Made by a program: the position numbers and the translations under genes. 41,151 nucleotides of DNA from a virus, in the IMG/VR virus record IMGVR_UViG_3300037264_001081, positions 1 to 41,151 of that record. One strand, given 5' to 3'. The notes beneath the pieces are model-generated. The model made no database searches and had not been told where the DNA came from. It saw only the letters and a list, made by a program, of their open reading frames with translations. Position 1 is the stretch's first letter. Each line of letters begins with the position of its first letter. Shown in pieces: positions 5,216 to 12,347 of the stretch.

Positions 5216-5231
5216 TTCGGTAATTACCGAA
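5216..5231. repeat. 16-nt perfect palindrome
   Basis: TTCGGTAA followed directly by TTACCGAA, a perfect two-fold site with no spacer. It lies between the PC4-like gene and the terminator ahead of the tmRNA. It could be a protein binding site. It has no loop, so it is a poor hairpin. Confidence 0.5.
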
Positions 5232-5251
5232 AGAACGTCTAAGAACGCTAA

Positions 5252-5295
5252 GGGGGCACTCAAGTGGCTACTAGTAATAAATGTGCCCCCCTTTT
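5252..5295 (+). terminator. Terminator-like hairpin before tmRNA
   Basis: GGGGGCAC (5252-5259) pairs with GTGCCCCC (5283-5290) around a 23-nt loop and is followed by CTTTT. It lies 8 nt before the tmRNA 5' end, so it may instead or also be a processing signal for tmRNA 5' maturation. Confidence 0.6.
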
Positions 5296-5302
5296 AAAAT
5301 TT

Positions 5303-5803
5303 GGGGTAGAATTGATTCGACAGGTTACCAGATATTTGAAATGCATGTCAAGTTGCTCAGACTTGTAAAACGGGGCAAAACAATAAATGCAGAGACAATC
5401 TCTGACTTCACTTTCGAAGACGCACTTGCTTTTGTAGGTGCATCCAAATCCGCAATGGAAGTTGCGAGCGAAAGTGAGCTCGTTTACGCTTAATAGTGTG
5501 AACTTGAGCCTAAGGTTCTGATACAACACCTTTCATTTACGAGGTCTGACCCCGAGCGAGACTCGGCAGTAGGTCTTCTGGGAGTTGCCTTAGGATTACA
5601 AAAATCAGATGGTCAGCGCAGTTGGTAGATTGACCCAGCGCGGATTTCACGTTCCGTGTGTTTTTTTAAAAACAACGTGATATGTTTTGCTGAATGTCGT
5701 TTGCAATCATTCTTCAAAAATGAAATGTGAAAAATGCAAACTACACATGTAGCATTTCTTATTGATGGTAGTTTGGACTCGGACTCGTTATCCGACTACT
5801 CCA
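5303..5803 (+). ncRNA. ssrA: tmRNA (one-piece, about 500 nt)
   Basis: The 5' end GGGGTAG...TTGATTCGACAGG matches the tmRNA 5' consensus (GGGG..GATTCGACGGG). The 3' end forms the tRNA-like acceptor: CTACTCC (5796-5802) pairs with GGGGTAG (5303-5309), one G-U pair. The T arm TCGGA/TCCGA has loop CTCGTTA. ACATGTAGCA upstream matches the conserved GCATGTAG stretch near tmRNA 3' ends. A first pseudoknot is clear: CAAGT/ACTTG (5349-5365) and GCTC with GGGC (5373-5376). A GCA resume codon follows 12 nt later, at 5389. The tag frame ends in tandem stops TAATAG. Downstream helices include CCTAAGG/CCTTAGG (5509/5588) and CCGAG/CTCGG. With SmpB, tmRNA rescues stalled ribosomes. CCA is not encoded. It is longer than usual, mainly in the tag and the 3' pseudoknot region. 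Confidence 0.9.
5389..5496 (+). other. tmRNA tag reading frame, predicted 34 residues
   Basis: From the GCA resume codon at 5389 the frame runs 34 codons to TAA-TAG. The tag begins AETISDFTFEDALAF and ends ESELVYA. Most bacterial tags are about 8-20 residues and end in hydrophobic residues such as LAA. This one has a moderately hydrophobic LVYA end and is acidic in the middle. The exact resume site is inferred from spacing to the first pseudoknot. Confidence 0.6.
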
Positions 5804-5825
5804 CAAAATATAATAAAGGATTATA

Positions 5826-5978
5826 ATGGCACTCACAAGAAAGGCAGTTCCAAAAAAGAAACCACATAAAAAGAAAACACGGCAAGGTGCTGGTACTCAT
5901 ACAAAGTGGGGAAAGAGTAAAACTACAATTAAAAAATATCGTGGACAAGGTGGTAAGAGAAAGTCTATAAAAAGGTAA
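5826..5978 (+). CDS. Small, very basic protein (50 aa)
   Basis: AAAGGA lies 5 nt before the ATG. The product begins MALTRKAVPKKKPHKKK and ends GGKRKSIKR; about 40% of residues are Lys or Arg, with Gly and Thr between. There are no acidic residues. This composition is typical of nucleic acid-binding or ribosomal-protein-like tails. It follows the tmRNA directly (23 nt), so an RNA-linked role is possible, but I recognise no family. It is not SmpB, which is about three times longer. Confidence 0.65.
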   Translation: MALTRKAVPKKKPHKKKTRQGAGTHTKWGKSKTTIKKYRGQGGKRKSIKR

Positions 5979-5981
5979 GTT

Positions 5982-6248
5982 ATGGTTCTTCCTGATACAG
6001 AAATCATTACATTAAACCAACCATCAAACAGGAAATTTGTTGTTATATCAAAAGTTTCATTTGAATCGTGGAAAAATCATTTACAAGGCCGACTAGTATT
6101 ACGAAAACCAAATGACCCACTTGCGTATATCGTTGAAGAAATACAAGATGCTAAGTGGGTGGATATTGATTCTGAAAAAAAGTCAGACGGTGTGAAAGAA
6201 AGTCAGGCAGAAGAAAAATCAACCGAAAAAATGTCAGAAAAAATGTGA
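5982..6248 (+). CDS. Hypothetical protein (88 aa)
   Basis: Starts 3 nt after the previous stop, with an AAAGG ribosome site inside the end of that gene, so the two are probably co-translated. The first 60 residues look like a small beta-rich domain (IITLNQPSNRKFVVISKVSFESW), and the tail is low-complexity and charged (EEKSTEKMSEKM). No family recognised. Confidence 0.65.
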   Translation: MVLPDTEIITLNQPSNRKFVVISKVSFESWKNHLQGRLVLRKPNDPLAYIVEEIQDAKWVDIDSEKKSDGVKESQAEEKSTEKMSEKM

Positions 6249-6269
6249 CAAATTGTTCTAAAATATTAT

Positions 6270-6297
6270 TGGTACGGTATTTGCATTATCTATAACG
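6270..6297 (+). promoter_or_regulatory. Possible promoter for Hsp20 gene
   Basis: TTGGTA, 16-nt spacer, TATAAC, ending 39 nt before the Hsp20 start. Match to consensus is moderate and no terminator separates it from the upstream genes. Confidence 0.35.
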
Positions 6298-6335
6298 TGA
6301 ACAATTCATTTTCAAATTTTTAAGGAGATACAATT

Positions 6336-6767
6336 ATGTACAATTTGGATTTAATTAAACGTGGTGTGTTTGACAATACGTTGTTTGGGTCAGATTTGTT
6401 TTGGTCATGGGGGGACTCCGATAGATTTTTTGGGCAATCGTCTAATATACGTGTTCCAAAAAAATACAGCCAACACGTTACATTTGATAAAGAGAATGCG
6501 TATGTGACAATCCCATTAGTTGGGTTTGAGAAAGACGAAATTAAGATTTCCGTTGTCAAAAACATTCTCAAAATTTATGCAAAGAGAAAGAGTGACGCCA
6601 AACAAATGTTTTTGGAGAACGAAGTTTCAGTATCATATAGGTTATCAGATGTACATGTTTCCGAAAAAATTTCTTCTGTGTTAAAGAACGGTGTACTTAC
6701 GGTTACAGTCCCGTATAAAAATGTAACACGTGCGGAAGAAACAGAACGCACCATCAAAATCGAGTAA
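6336..6767 (+). CDS. hsp20: Small heat-shock protein Hsp20
   Basis: The 143-aa product has the alpha-crystallin domain from about residue 45: HVTFDKENAYVTIPLVGFEKDEIKISVVKN in pieces, then ILKIYAKR, YRLSDVHVSEKISSVLKNGVLTVTVP, and the C-terminal I-x-I motif (TIKIE). The KNGVLTVTVP stretch is the family hallmark. These ATP-independent holdases bind unfolding proteins. Hsp20 genes are common in T4-like phages of aquatic bacteria, where they may help virion protein folding. AAGGAG precedes the ATG. A terminator follows directly. Confidence 0.92.
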   Translation: MYNLDLIKRGVFDNTLFGSDLFWSWGDSDRFFGQSSNIRVPKKYSQHVTFDKENAYVTIPLVGFEKDEIKISVVKNILKIYAKRKSDAKQMFLENEVSVSYRLSDVHVSEKISSVLKNGVLTVTVPYKNVTRAEETERTIKIE

Positions 6768-6794
6768 AAATTGGTATCAGCACAGCGAACAACT

Positions 6795-6829
6795 GGGTAG
6801 ACAATAACCAAAACTACCCTTTTGTTTTA
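6795..6829 (+). terminator. Rho-independent terminator after Hsp20
   Basis: GGGTAG (6795-6800) pairs with CTACCC (6814-6819), followed by TTTTGTTTT. It separates the Hsp20 unit from the next gene. Confidence 0.7.
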
Positions 6830-6872
6830 TACTCAATATATATACTATATACACAACATAAAGAGGTTAACA

Positions 6873-7052
6873 ATGAAATACAAACAACAAACATCAGAAA
6901 GGTTGGAATCGGCACTTAATGCGGCTGAAAATATTAAACGTGGTGTAGAAAGTAAATCAATGACAGAGGCAGAGGTGTTAGCAACGATACAACACGTTAT
7001 TCGTTGGATAGAATCTACTCAAGAATTGTTAGGCCTTGAAGTGGGGGAATAA
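6873..7052 (+). CDS. Small hypothetical helical protein (59 aa)
   Basis: GAGG lies 7 nt before the ATG. The product (MKYKQQTSERLESALNAAEN..., with KSMTEAEVLATIQHVIRWIES) is predicted all-helical and acidic/basic balanced. No family recognised. Its end overlaps the ribosome site of the membrane protein gene (GGGGGA), so the two are probably coupled. Confidence 0.7.
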   Translation: MKYKQQTSERLESALNAAENIKRGVESKSMTEAEVLATIQHVIRWIESTQELLGLEVGE

Positions 7053-7053
7053 T

Positions 7054-8058
7054 GTGGATAGAAAGAAAGGGTGGTTATTTGTAATCATACTTGGTATATC
7101 CGCATTACTCGTTGAGGTGTGTGCAGCCTTTTTTTCTGTATATGGGTTGTCAAAACTGTTTGCAGGCGCATCAACAGCTGTTATACTTATGGCTAGTAGT
7201 CTAGAGATTGCAAAGGTTGTCACAGCGTCTTTTTTGTATAGACAGTGGGGGGGAATTAATGCACTTATGAAGACATACTTAACATTTGGTGTTGTTGTAT
7301 TAGTCGTTATTACAAGTATGGGTATTTATGGATTCTTGAGTAACGCGTTCCAATCATCAACATTACAATTGGAAAAACAAACTGCTAAAATTTCTTTATA
7401 TGAAAACGAATTATCTCGAATAACACTGGATAAACAGAACCTTCTGTTAGAACGTCAGGGATTACAAACTGATTTATCATCTGAGTTAAATTCATTGGTA
7501 ACGGCAGACACGTCGCGAAGATATCTAGATGCATTGTACCGAAATAGAGTGAGAGATAAGTATCAACCACTCATTAAACAAAAAGACGAACAGTTGCGTT
7601 CGATAGAATCAAGAGTGGAAATTATCAATGACACCCTTTCAACGTTGAAAATCAATATCGTAGATACGGGGTCAGATGTTGGCCCAATCGTGTATGTTGC
7701 AAGGTTTTTTGATACGGGAGTTTCAACAGTAGTTCAGTATTTGATTTTTGTGTTCATTGGTGTATTTGACCCACTTGCAGTCGTGTTGGTTATTGCAACA
7801 AACAAGGCGTGGTTAGATTATAAACACGAAGGTAAAACAATAACATCAGAACCAAAAGGAAAGAAAAAGTGGTCGTTACCATTTGTAAAACGAACTGATG
7901 TATCACAACCACCAGTAATCGAAGAACCTAAAAAACCATTCTTTGAAAAACGAGTGATGGTTGCAACGGAGGGGCCGCGAATTAAAACAACAACGATTGT
8001 ACAAGAAGAAGATACAACACCAATTCCACAAGATACAATCCCAAAAGCGGTCGGATAA
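7054..8058 (+). CDS. Four-helix membrane protein with coiled coil
   Basis: The start is taken as GTG at 7054, 6 nt after GGGGGA; a TTG at 7036 is in frame but lacks a ribosome site. Three hydrophobic segments lie in the first 100 residues (WLFVIILGISALLVEV, AVILMASSLEIAKVV, TFGVVVLVVITSMGIYGF). A long charged coiled coil of about 130 residues follows, then a fourth segment (YLIFVFIGVFDPLAVVLVIA), then a basic, Pro-rich cytoplasmic tail with repeated EEP/TTT stretches. Family unknown. The topology suggests an inner-membrane protein with a large coiled loop; a role in lysis timing, superinfection or host membrane change is speculation. Confidence 0.75.
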   Translation: MDRKKGWLFVIILGISALLVEVCAAFFSVYGLSKLFAGASTAVILMASSLEIAKVVTASFLYRQWGGINALMKTYLTFGVVVLVVITSMGIYGFLSNAFQSSTLQLEKQTAKISLYENELSRITLDKQNLLLERQGLQTDLSSELNSLVTADTSRRYLDALYRNRVRDKYQPLIKQKDEQLRSIESRVEIINDTLSTLKINIVDTGSDVGPIVYVARFFDTGVSTVVQYLIFVFIGVFDPLAVVLVIATNKAWLDYKHEGKTITSEPKGKKKWSLPFVKRTDVSQPPVIEEPKKPFFEKRVMVATEGPRIKTTTIVQEEDTTPIPQDTIPKAVG

Positions 8059-8091
8059 TATAGTTATAAACACTTCTATGAAAGGATAATC

Positions 8092-8529
8092 ATGAGAAGA
8101 AAAAGACGCAAATCTACAGTGGTAACTAAACATGGTAATTCGTTTAAATCACTGGAATGTTCACGCGGTTGTGGACGTTCTGTACAAGTTGATGTAGACA
8201 CAGCATCTGTTATTTGTTGGATGTGTATTACTAAAGCGGTTGGTGTAGAGGAACGTTTATTGCGAGGGAAATCGGCTGATATAAAGACAAAGAGCGAATT
8301 TCCACGAGGGTGGCATCTACATAAACAGTATGTTCATAAGGATGGTAGAGTGTTTGAATTTGGCATAGAAAATCCAACGTTAAAAGGAAAACTCAAACAG
8401 ACTGAAATAAAAGAAAAACCAGAAATTTCTAAAGCGGAAAAACGAAAAATCAAATGGGAAAAGGATGAACGCCGTACTAAACGACTCGCAAAGAAATATA
8501 AAGAAAAGATGAAACAGTTAGGGAAATAA
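8092..8529 (+). CDS. Zinc-ribbon-like basic protein
   Basis: AAAGGA precedes the ATG. After a basic start (MRRKRRKSTVV), residues about 22-46 hold four cysteines in two pairs (LECSRGCGRS and ICWMCIT), consistent with a zinc ribbon. The C-terminal 60 residues are Lys/Glu-rich and helical. This fits a nucleic acid-binding protein. Precise family not recognised. It is followed 3 nt later by the IMPDH-family gene. Confidence 0.65.
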   Translation: MRRKRRKSTVVTKHGNSFKSLECSRGCGRSVQVDVDTASVICWMCITKAVGVEERLLRGKSADIKTKSEFPRGWHLHKQYVHKDGRVFEFGIENPTLKGKLKQTEIKEKPEISKAEKRKIKWEKDERRTKRLAKKYKEKMKQLGK

Positions 8530-8532
8530 TGT

Positions 8533-9639
8533 ATGCTACAAACGCCAGATAAAATTTATTTGACTTACGATGATGTTAACATAGTCCCAGCGTATAGTGA
8601 AGTTCAACACAGAACAGATGCACACATTTCACCAAAAACCCAATTTACAAAAAATAGAGAAATACTATCACCGATAATATCAGCACCGATGGATACCGTA
8701 ACAGAATATGAAATGGCATACGCGTTATGGACACATGGTGGAGTTGGTATTATACACAGATTCAATAATATAGAAGAACAGTGTAATCAAGTCATTCAAC
8801 TTAAACAAAAACTGGGTAGATATGAAAATTATGATGAATCTTTGTCAGATGCAGATTGGTTTAGAAATCCACCAATCGCATGTGCTATTGGGGTATCTAA
8901 TGATTATCTGAATCGAGCAAAAAAATTGGTTGGTGTTGGTGCAAACGTATTATTGATAGATGTTGCACATGGACATCATAAATATGTCAAAGTAGCACTG
9001 AGAGATTTAAAATCGGAGTTCGGAAACACGGTAGATATAATTGCAGGAAATGTTGCAACGGCTAATGGTGCTGTAGATTTACAAGATTGGGGCGCAGATG
9101 CGATTCGTGTCGGAATTGGAAATGGTTCGTTGTGTGAAACACGAATTAGGACTGGTGTTGGAGTACCACAAGTATCCGCATTATTAGAAATATCACCGGT
9201 AGTTTCCATTCCAATTATTGCAGATGGTGGTGTTCGATATATCGGAGATATTTGTAAAGCCCTTGCGGCAGGCGCGGATTCTGTTATGTTGGGTTCACTG
9301 CTTGCCGGAACTAGAGAAACACCAGGCCCAATAGACCGAATTGGAATGTGGCCGAATGAAGTATTGTACAAACGATATCAGGGGTCAGCATCTGCGTCTT
9401 CAAAACGACAACGTGGTGAGAACGAAAAAAACGTAGAAGGTAATAGTAAATTGATTCCATATAAAGGGAAAATCAAACGATTGATATTGGATATAAACGA
9501 AGGTATTTATTCTTCATTTGGATATGTTGGTGCAACAAATATTGACGAATTTCATCACTATGCAAATTTAATTCGAGTTACATCTGCATCTCATATAGAA
9601 GGATTACCACACTTAATGTATAGTGGAGACATGCCATGA
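8533..9639 (+). CDS. guaB-like: IMP dehydrogenase/GMP reductase family enzyme
   Basis: The 368-aa TIM-barrel protein starts with LTYDDVNIVPAYSEV, followed by SPIISAPMDTVTEYEMA and HGGVGIIHRF, as in IMPDH. The catalytic loop GIGNGSLCETRIRTGVGVPQ places the active cysteine at residue 201. IPIIADGGVRYIGDICKALAAGADSVMLG is the phosphate-binding part. The flap region is shortened (YQGSASASSKRQ), then IPYKGKIKRLILDINEGI. There are no CBS domains, explaining the short length compared with typical bacterial IMPDH. IMPDH makes XMP from IMP for guanine nucleotides; GMP reductase runs GMP back to IMP. The C-terminal pattern slightly favours IMPDH. It fits with the phage's other nucleotide enzymes. Confidence 0.88.
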   Translation: MLQTPDKIYLTYDDVNIVPAYSEVQHRTDAHISPKTQFTKNREILSPIISAPMDTVTEYEMAYALWTHGGVGIIHRFNNIEEQCNQVIQLKQKLGRYENYDESLSDADWFRNPPIACAIGVSNDYLNRAKKLVGVGANVLLIDVAHGHHKYVKVALRDLKSEFGNTVDIIAGNVATANGAVDLQDWGADAIRVGIGNGSLCETRIRTGVGVPQVSALLEISPVVSIPIIADGGVRYIGDICKALAAGADSVMLGSLLAGTRETPGPIDRIGMWPNEVLYKRYQGSASASSKRQRGENEKNVEGNSKLIPYKGKIKRLILDINEGIYSSFGYVGATNIDEFHHYANLIRVTSASHIEGLPHLMYSGDMP

Positions 9640-10100
9640 GTGACACAAACGTATCAGGAAGCACCGCACAAAATTCACAACAAGAATCCCCTGTAGAAAA
9701 TCAACAATACCAAATTGATAGAGATAGAATATATGTTATAGGTGGTGGTCTGCTAATTAATGCATATGCTTTATTAAATACCCAACGATTTTCTGCGGCT
9801 CAAATGTTAAGTAGAATACCACCTGTACAAATTCTTGAGATAGAAGAATATATCAAAATATATAGACGAATTACGGGCACAATGGTTGGTATAGTAGAAT
9901 CTGTACCACTTGGCGATATCTTATTGAAAATGGATATGAAAGAGTTAAGTGATATGAGAGATGTAGCTCAAGCCAAAGCCAATGGAAAACAAAAAAAATC
10001 AAAGTCACCATCTTTAGATGAAATGTTGAAAAACTTGAATATAAAAACTGATGGTGATATTGATGAAACAAATAAGAAGAATGGTAATAACAAAAAATAG
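9636..10100 (+). CDS. Hypothetical protein (154 aa)
   Basis: Overlaps the previous stop by 4 nt (ATGA). The N-terminus is Ser/Gln-rich and probably disordered. The middle (DRIYVIGGGLLINAYALLN, PPVQILEIEEYIKIYRRITGTMVGIVESVPLGDILL in pieces) contains hydrophobic stretches, not clearly membrane-spanning. The tail is Lys/Asn-rich. No family recognised. It ends in TAG. Confidence 0.65.
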   Translation: MSDTNVSGSTAQNSQQESPVENQQYQIDRDRIYVIGGGLLINAYALLNTQRFSAAQMLSRIPPVQILEIEEYIKIYRRITGTMVGIVESVPLGDILLKMDMKELSDMRDVAQAKANGKQKKSKSPSLDEMLKNLNIKTDGDIDETNKKNGNNKK

Positions 10101-10102
10101 GT

Positions 10103-10660
10103 ATGGTTATGGGAGTTCGAATTGGTGTTGATATAGATGGTGTTCTTAGAGACTGGGATGGTGCTCTTTTGAATATGGTAAAAACGTATTATCCAGATAG
10201 ATTGTTGTCGGAAAAATCTACATCATGGGGATTGAATCACATAGATTTACCAATAGAATATTTGCGGTATCTTTTTGCGGTAAAACACGTATACGAAGTA
10301 TATTACCACGCAAAACCATATGATGATGCGATTCTTGGATTTAGCATGCTCAAAACGTTTGCAGACGTATGTGGTCATAAATTGATATGTGTATCCCATC
10401 AATGGGATGATACTATACCACCAACTTTGGGGTGGCTTGGGTTACATGGTATCGAATTTGAAGAAATACATTTTACAGAAGAAAAACATGAGGTGAATAT
10501 TGACTATCTAATAGACGATTCACCATCAAATTATGAAAAGTGGGTAGAATCTGGACGAAAAGAATCTTCATTTATTATTTTTACCAGGAATTATAATCAC
10601 GACTGTGTTGCAACAAATAGGGTATCAAAACTAACAGATGCAATCAAGTATATTAAATAA
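10103..10660 (+). CDS. 5'(3')-deoxyribonucleotidase-like HAD protein
   Basis: The 185-aa product has IGVDIDGVLRDW near the start (nucleophile Asp and second Asp). LICVSHQWDD comes at mid-protein and DYLIDDSPSNYEKW at about residue 135, the acidic motif IV. The cap region between is alpha-helical, as in the NT5C family, which dephosphorylates deoxynucleoside monophosphates. It differs clearly from the HAD protein at 3413. A role in nucleotide balance beside the IMPDH-family gene is inferred. Confidence 0.75.
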   Translation: MVMGVRIGVDIDGVLRDWDGALLNMVKTYYPDRLLSEKSTSWGLNHIDLPIEYLRYLFAVKHVYEVYYHAKPYDDAILGFSMLKTFADVCGHKLICVSHQWDDTIPPTLGWLGLHGIEFEEIHFTEEKHEVNIDYLIDDSPSNYEKWVESGRKESSFIIFTRNYNHDCVATNRVSKLTDAIKYIK

Positions 10661-10674
10661 TTGGAGACTTTTTC

Positions 10675-11274
10675 ATGAACAGAAAACCCGCCGGAAAAAG
10701 GTTTCGAAAGAAGGATAGAGGGATTGATATAAACACAATCAATTTATTGTTTCGAGAACTAGAGTTTGGATTGGACATAGCAACAAACACATTGTATTTA
10801 AATTCAGAAATTTCTATTGATTCATTATATGAAACAATGGGCAGGTTGAATTTGTTGTTGAAATTCAACAATAAAAATTCAATAACACTAAATGTATCGT
10901 CATTTGGTGGTGATGTATATAGTATGTTTGGAATACATGATTTTATTAGAACGTTACCGGTCAAAGTAAACACAACGTGTATAGGGCCTGCAATGTCAGC
11001 TGCGGCGTTTTTGTTGGTATCAGGAACCGGCGTTCGTCAAATGACGAAAAATTCTACCGTAATGTTTCATCAATTTAGTTCTTCGGTAGAAGGTAAAACA
11101 CAATCAATAATGTTGAATGCGACACATATTAAAAAATTACAAGACCGAGCAAATGAACTTCTTGGTATTTATACAAAAAAACCAAAATCCTTTTGGCAAA
11201 GAGTTACAAATGAAGATACATTTTTAACAGCAGAAGATTGTTTGAATTATGGTGTTGTGGATAAAATCATATAG
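10675..11274 (+). CDS. clpP-like: ClpP-like serine protease
   Basis: The 199-aa product has the ClpP fold. ITLNVSSFGGDVYSMFGIHD is the oxyanion/handle region. The catalytic triad can be placed: Ser108 in GPAMSAAAFLL, His132 in VMFHQFSS and Asp181 in TNEDTFLTAED, with spacings like those of E. coli ClpP. About 30 basic residues precede the domain (NRKPAGKRFRKKDRG). ClpP-type proteases are found in T4-like phages and can serve as head maturation proteases or in host takeover; no scaffold or capsid gene is nearby, so the role is open. GGAG precedes the ATG. Confidence 0.88.
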   Translation: MNRKPAGKRFRKKDRGIDINTINLLFRELEFGLDIATNTLYLNSEISIDSLYETMGRLNLLLKFNNKNSITLNVSSFGGDVYSMFGIHDFIRTLPVKVNTTCIGPAMSAAAFLLVSGTGVRQMTKNSTVMFHQFSSSVEGKTQSIMLNATHIKKLQDRANELLGIYTKKPKSFWQRVTNEDTFLTAEDCLNYGVVDKII

Positions 11275-11285
11275 GGATGTTTATT

Positions 11286-11459
11286 ATGTTACCAATTCAT
11301 GTTCTTGAAAAAATATTCTTTCAACTAAACGACGCGTTTTATAATAAAGATTGGGATTTGGTAGAAGGCACCATCCAAAGACTAGGAAATTATATAGAAA
11401 ATGAGAATGAAGACGATGGTGAGGATGAAATTCCATACGAACAAGAATACGATGTGTAG
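11286..11459 (+). CDS. Small acidic hypothetical protein (57 aa)
   Basis: The ATG at 11286 has AGGG 9 nt upstream; an ATG at 11277 lacks one. The product begins MLPIHVLEKIFFQLNDAF and ends in a strongly acidic tail (ENENEDDGEDEIPYEQEYD). It may bind a basic partner. Family unknown. It ends in TAG, just before the promoter at 11466. Confidence 0.65.
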   Translation: MLPIHVLEKIFFQLNDAFYNKDWDLVEGTIQRLGNYIENENEDDGEDEIPYEQEYDV

Positions 11460-11465
11460 ATTTTA

Positions 11466-11499
11466 CTTGATTTTGTCAAAATAATTTGTTATATTACAT
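11466..11499 (+). promoter_or_regulatory. Promoter with internal palindrome, copy 1
   Basis: TTGATT (11467) and TATATT (11490) are 17 nt apart. The spacer contains the palindrome ATTTTG-T-CAAAAT, which overlaps the -35 end. The whole 34-nt sequence is identical to that at 31292-31325. It drives the HD-domain gene and probably the sigma factor and thyA genes. Confidence 0.75.
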
Positions 11500-11520
11500 A
11501 CTCCTATAAAGGAATTAGTT

Positions 11521-12321
11521 ATGGAACTATCCGCAGAACAACTTGCGAAAAATTTTGAAAATCTATTACTTGTTGTTGACAAATATATAATAGGCGAACG
11601 AAAAGACCAACTCAAACGTTTATATACTGACGTTGCTGAACGAATGATGCTTGCGCCCGCAAGTAATAAAGAACATTTCCACAACGCGTTTCCGGGTGGT
11701 TATGTTCTTCATGTGTTAAACGTGGTAAAGGCATCACTTATGGTGTATAATACATGGAAATCATTTGGTGCAGTTGTTGACGATTTTACAGAAGAAGAAT
11801 TGATATTTTCTGCACTAAATCACGACTTGGGGAAGATTGGAGATTTGACACACGACTATTATATACCAAACGAATCTGATTGGCATAGAAATAATTTGGG
11901 GCTAATATATAATTTCAATCCTGATATTCCGTATATGAACGTATCGGATAGAACATTTTTCTTATTAAATCACTATGGTATCAAGATATCTCAAAATGAA
12001 TATCTGGGAATCTTACTTACTGACGGTTTGTATGAAGAAAAAAATAAATCGTATTACGTATCATACGATGCAAAGTTTGCATTAAAAACAAACATCCCAC
12101 ATATTTTGCATCATGCGGATATGTTGGCTTTCAGAACGGAATATGGTGAGTGGAAAAAGACAACATTGGAATCGGCGATATCCAAAATTAATCCACAAAC
12201 GGCACCAAAAAAAGCGAAATCAAATCCGCAAGTTAGAGATGAAAAAAGGAAACAAGTTTTTGAAACAAATACAGGTGCAAAGGATTTGAAAAACTTATTC
12301 GATGATGTTTTTAAAGACTAG
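11521..12321 (+). CDS. HD-domain phosphohydrolase
   Basis: The 266-aa product has the HD motif: GGYVLHVLNVV provides the first His, and FSALNHDLGKIGD provides His101-Asp102. A later HHADM (about residue 198) supplies the C-terminal acidic/His site. HD proteins use metals to hydrolyse phosphate esters, for example dNTPs, (p)ppGpp or cyclic nucleotides, or RNA ends. The substrate cannot be told here. AAAGGA precedes the ATG, and a strong promoter lies 25 nt upstream. Confidence 0.8.
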   Translation: MELSAEQLAKNFENLLLVVDKYIIGERKDQLKRLYTDVAERMMLAPASNKEHFHNAFPGGYVLHVLNVVKASLMVYNTWKSFGAVVDDFTEEELIFSALNHDLGKIGDLTHDYYIPNESDWHRNNLGLIYNFNPDIPYMNVSDRTFFLLNHYGIKISQNEYLGILLTDGLYEEKNKSYYVSYDAKFALKTNIPHILHHADMLAFRTEYGEWKKTTLESAISKINPQTAPKKAKSNPQVRDEKRKQVFETNTGAKDLKNLFDDVFKD

Positions 12322-12347
12322 TCGGTTGGACACGGAGAAGATTAATT

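Noticed and set aside
5281-5388. 5' part of an ORF ending at 5493
   Set aside because: It is the 5' tRNA-like domain and first pseudoknot of the tmRNA; only the part from the GCA at 5389 is a translated tag frame.
5611-5700. Independent tRNA-Glu (UUC) gene
   Set aside because: D-arm-like and anticodon-like pieces are present, but there is no matching acceptor or T arm, and the segment lies inside the tmRNA.
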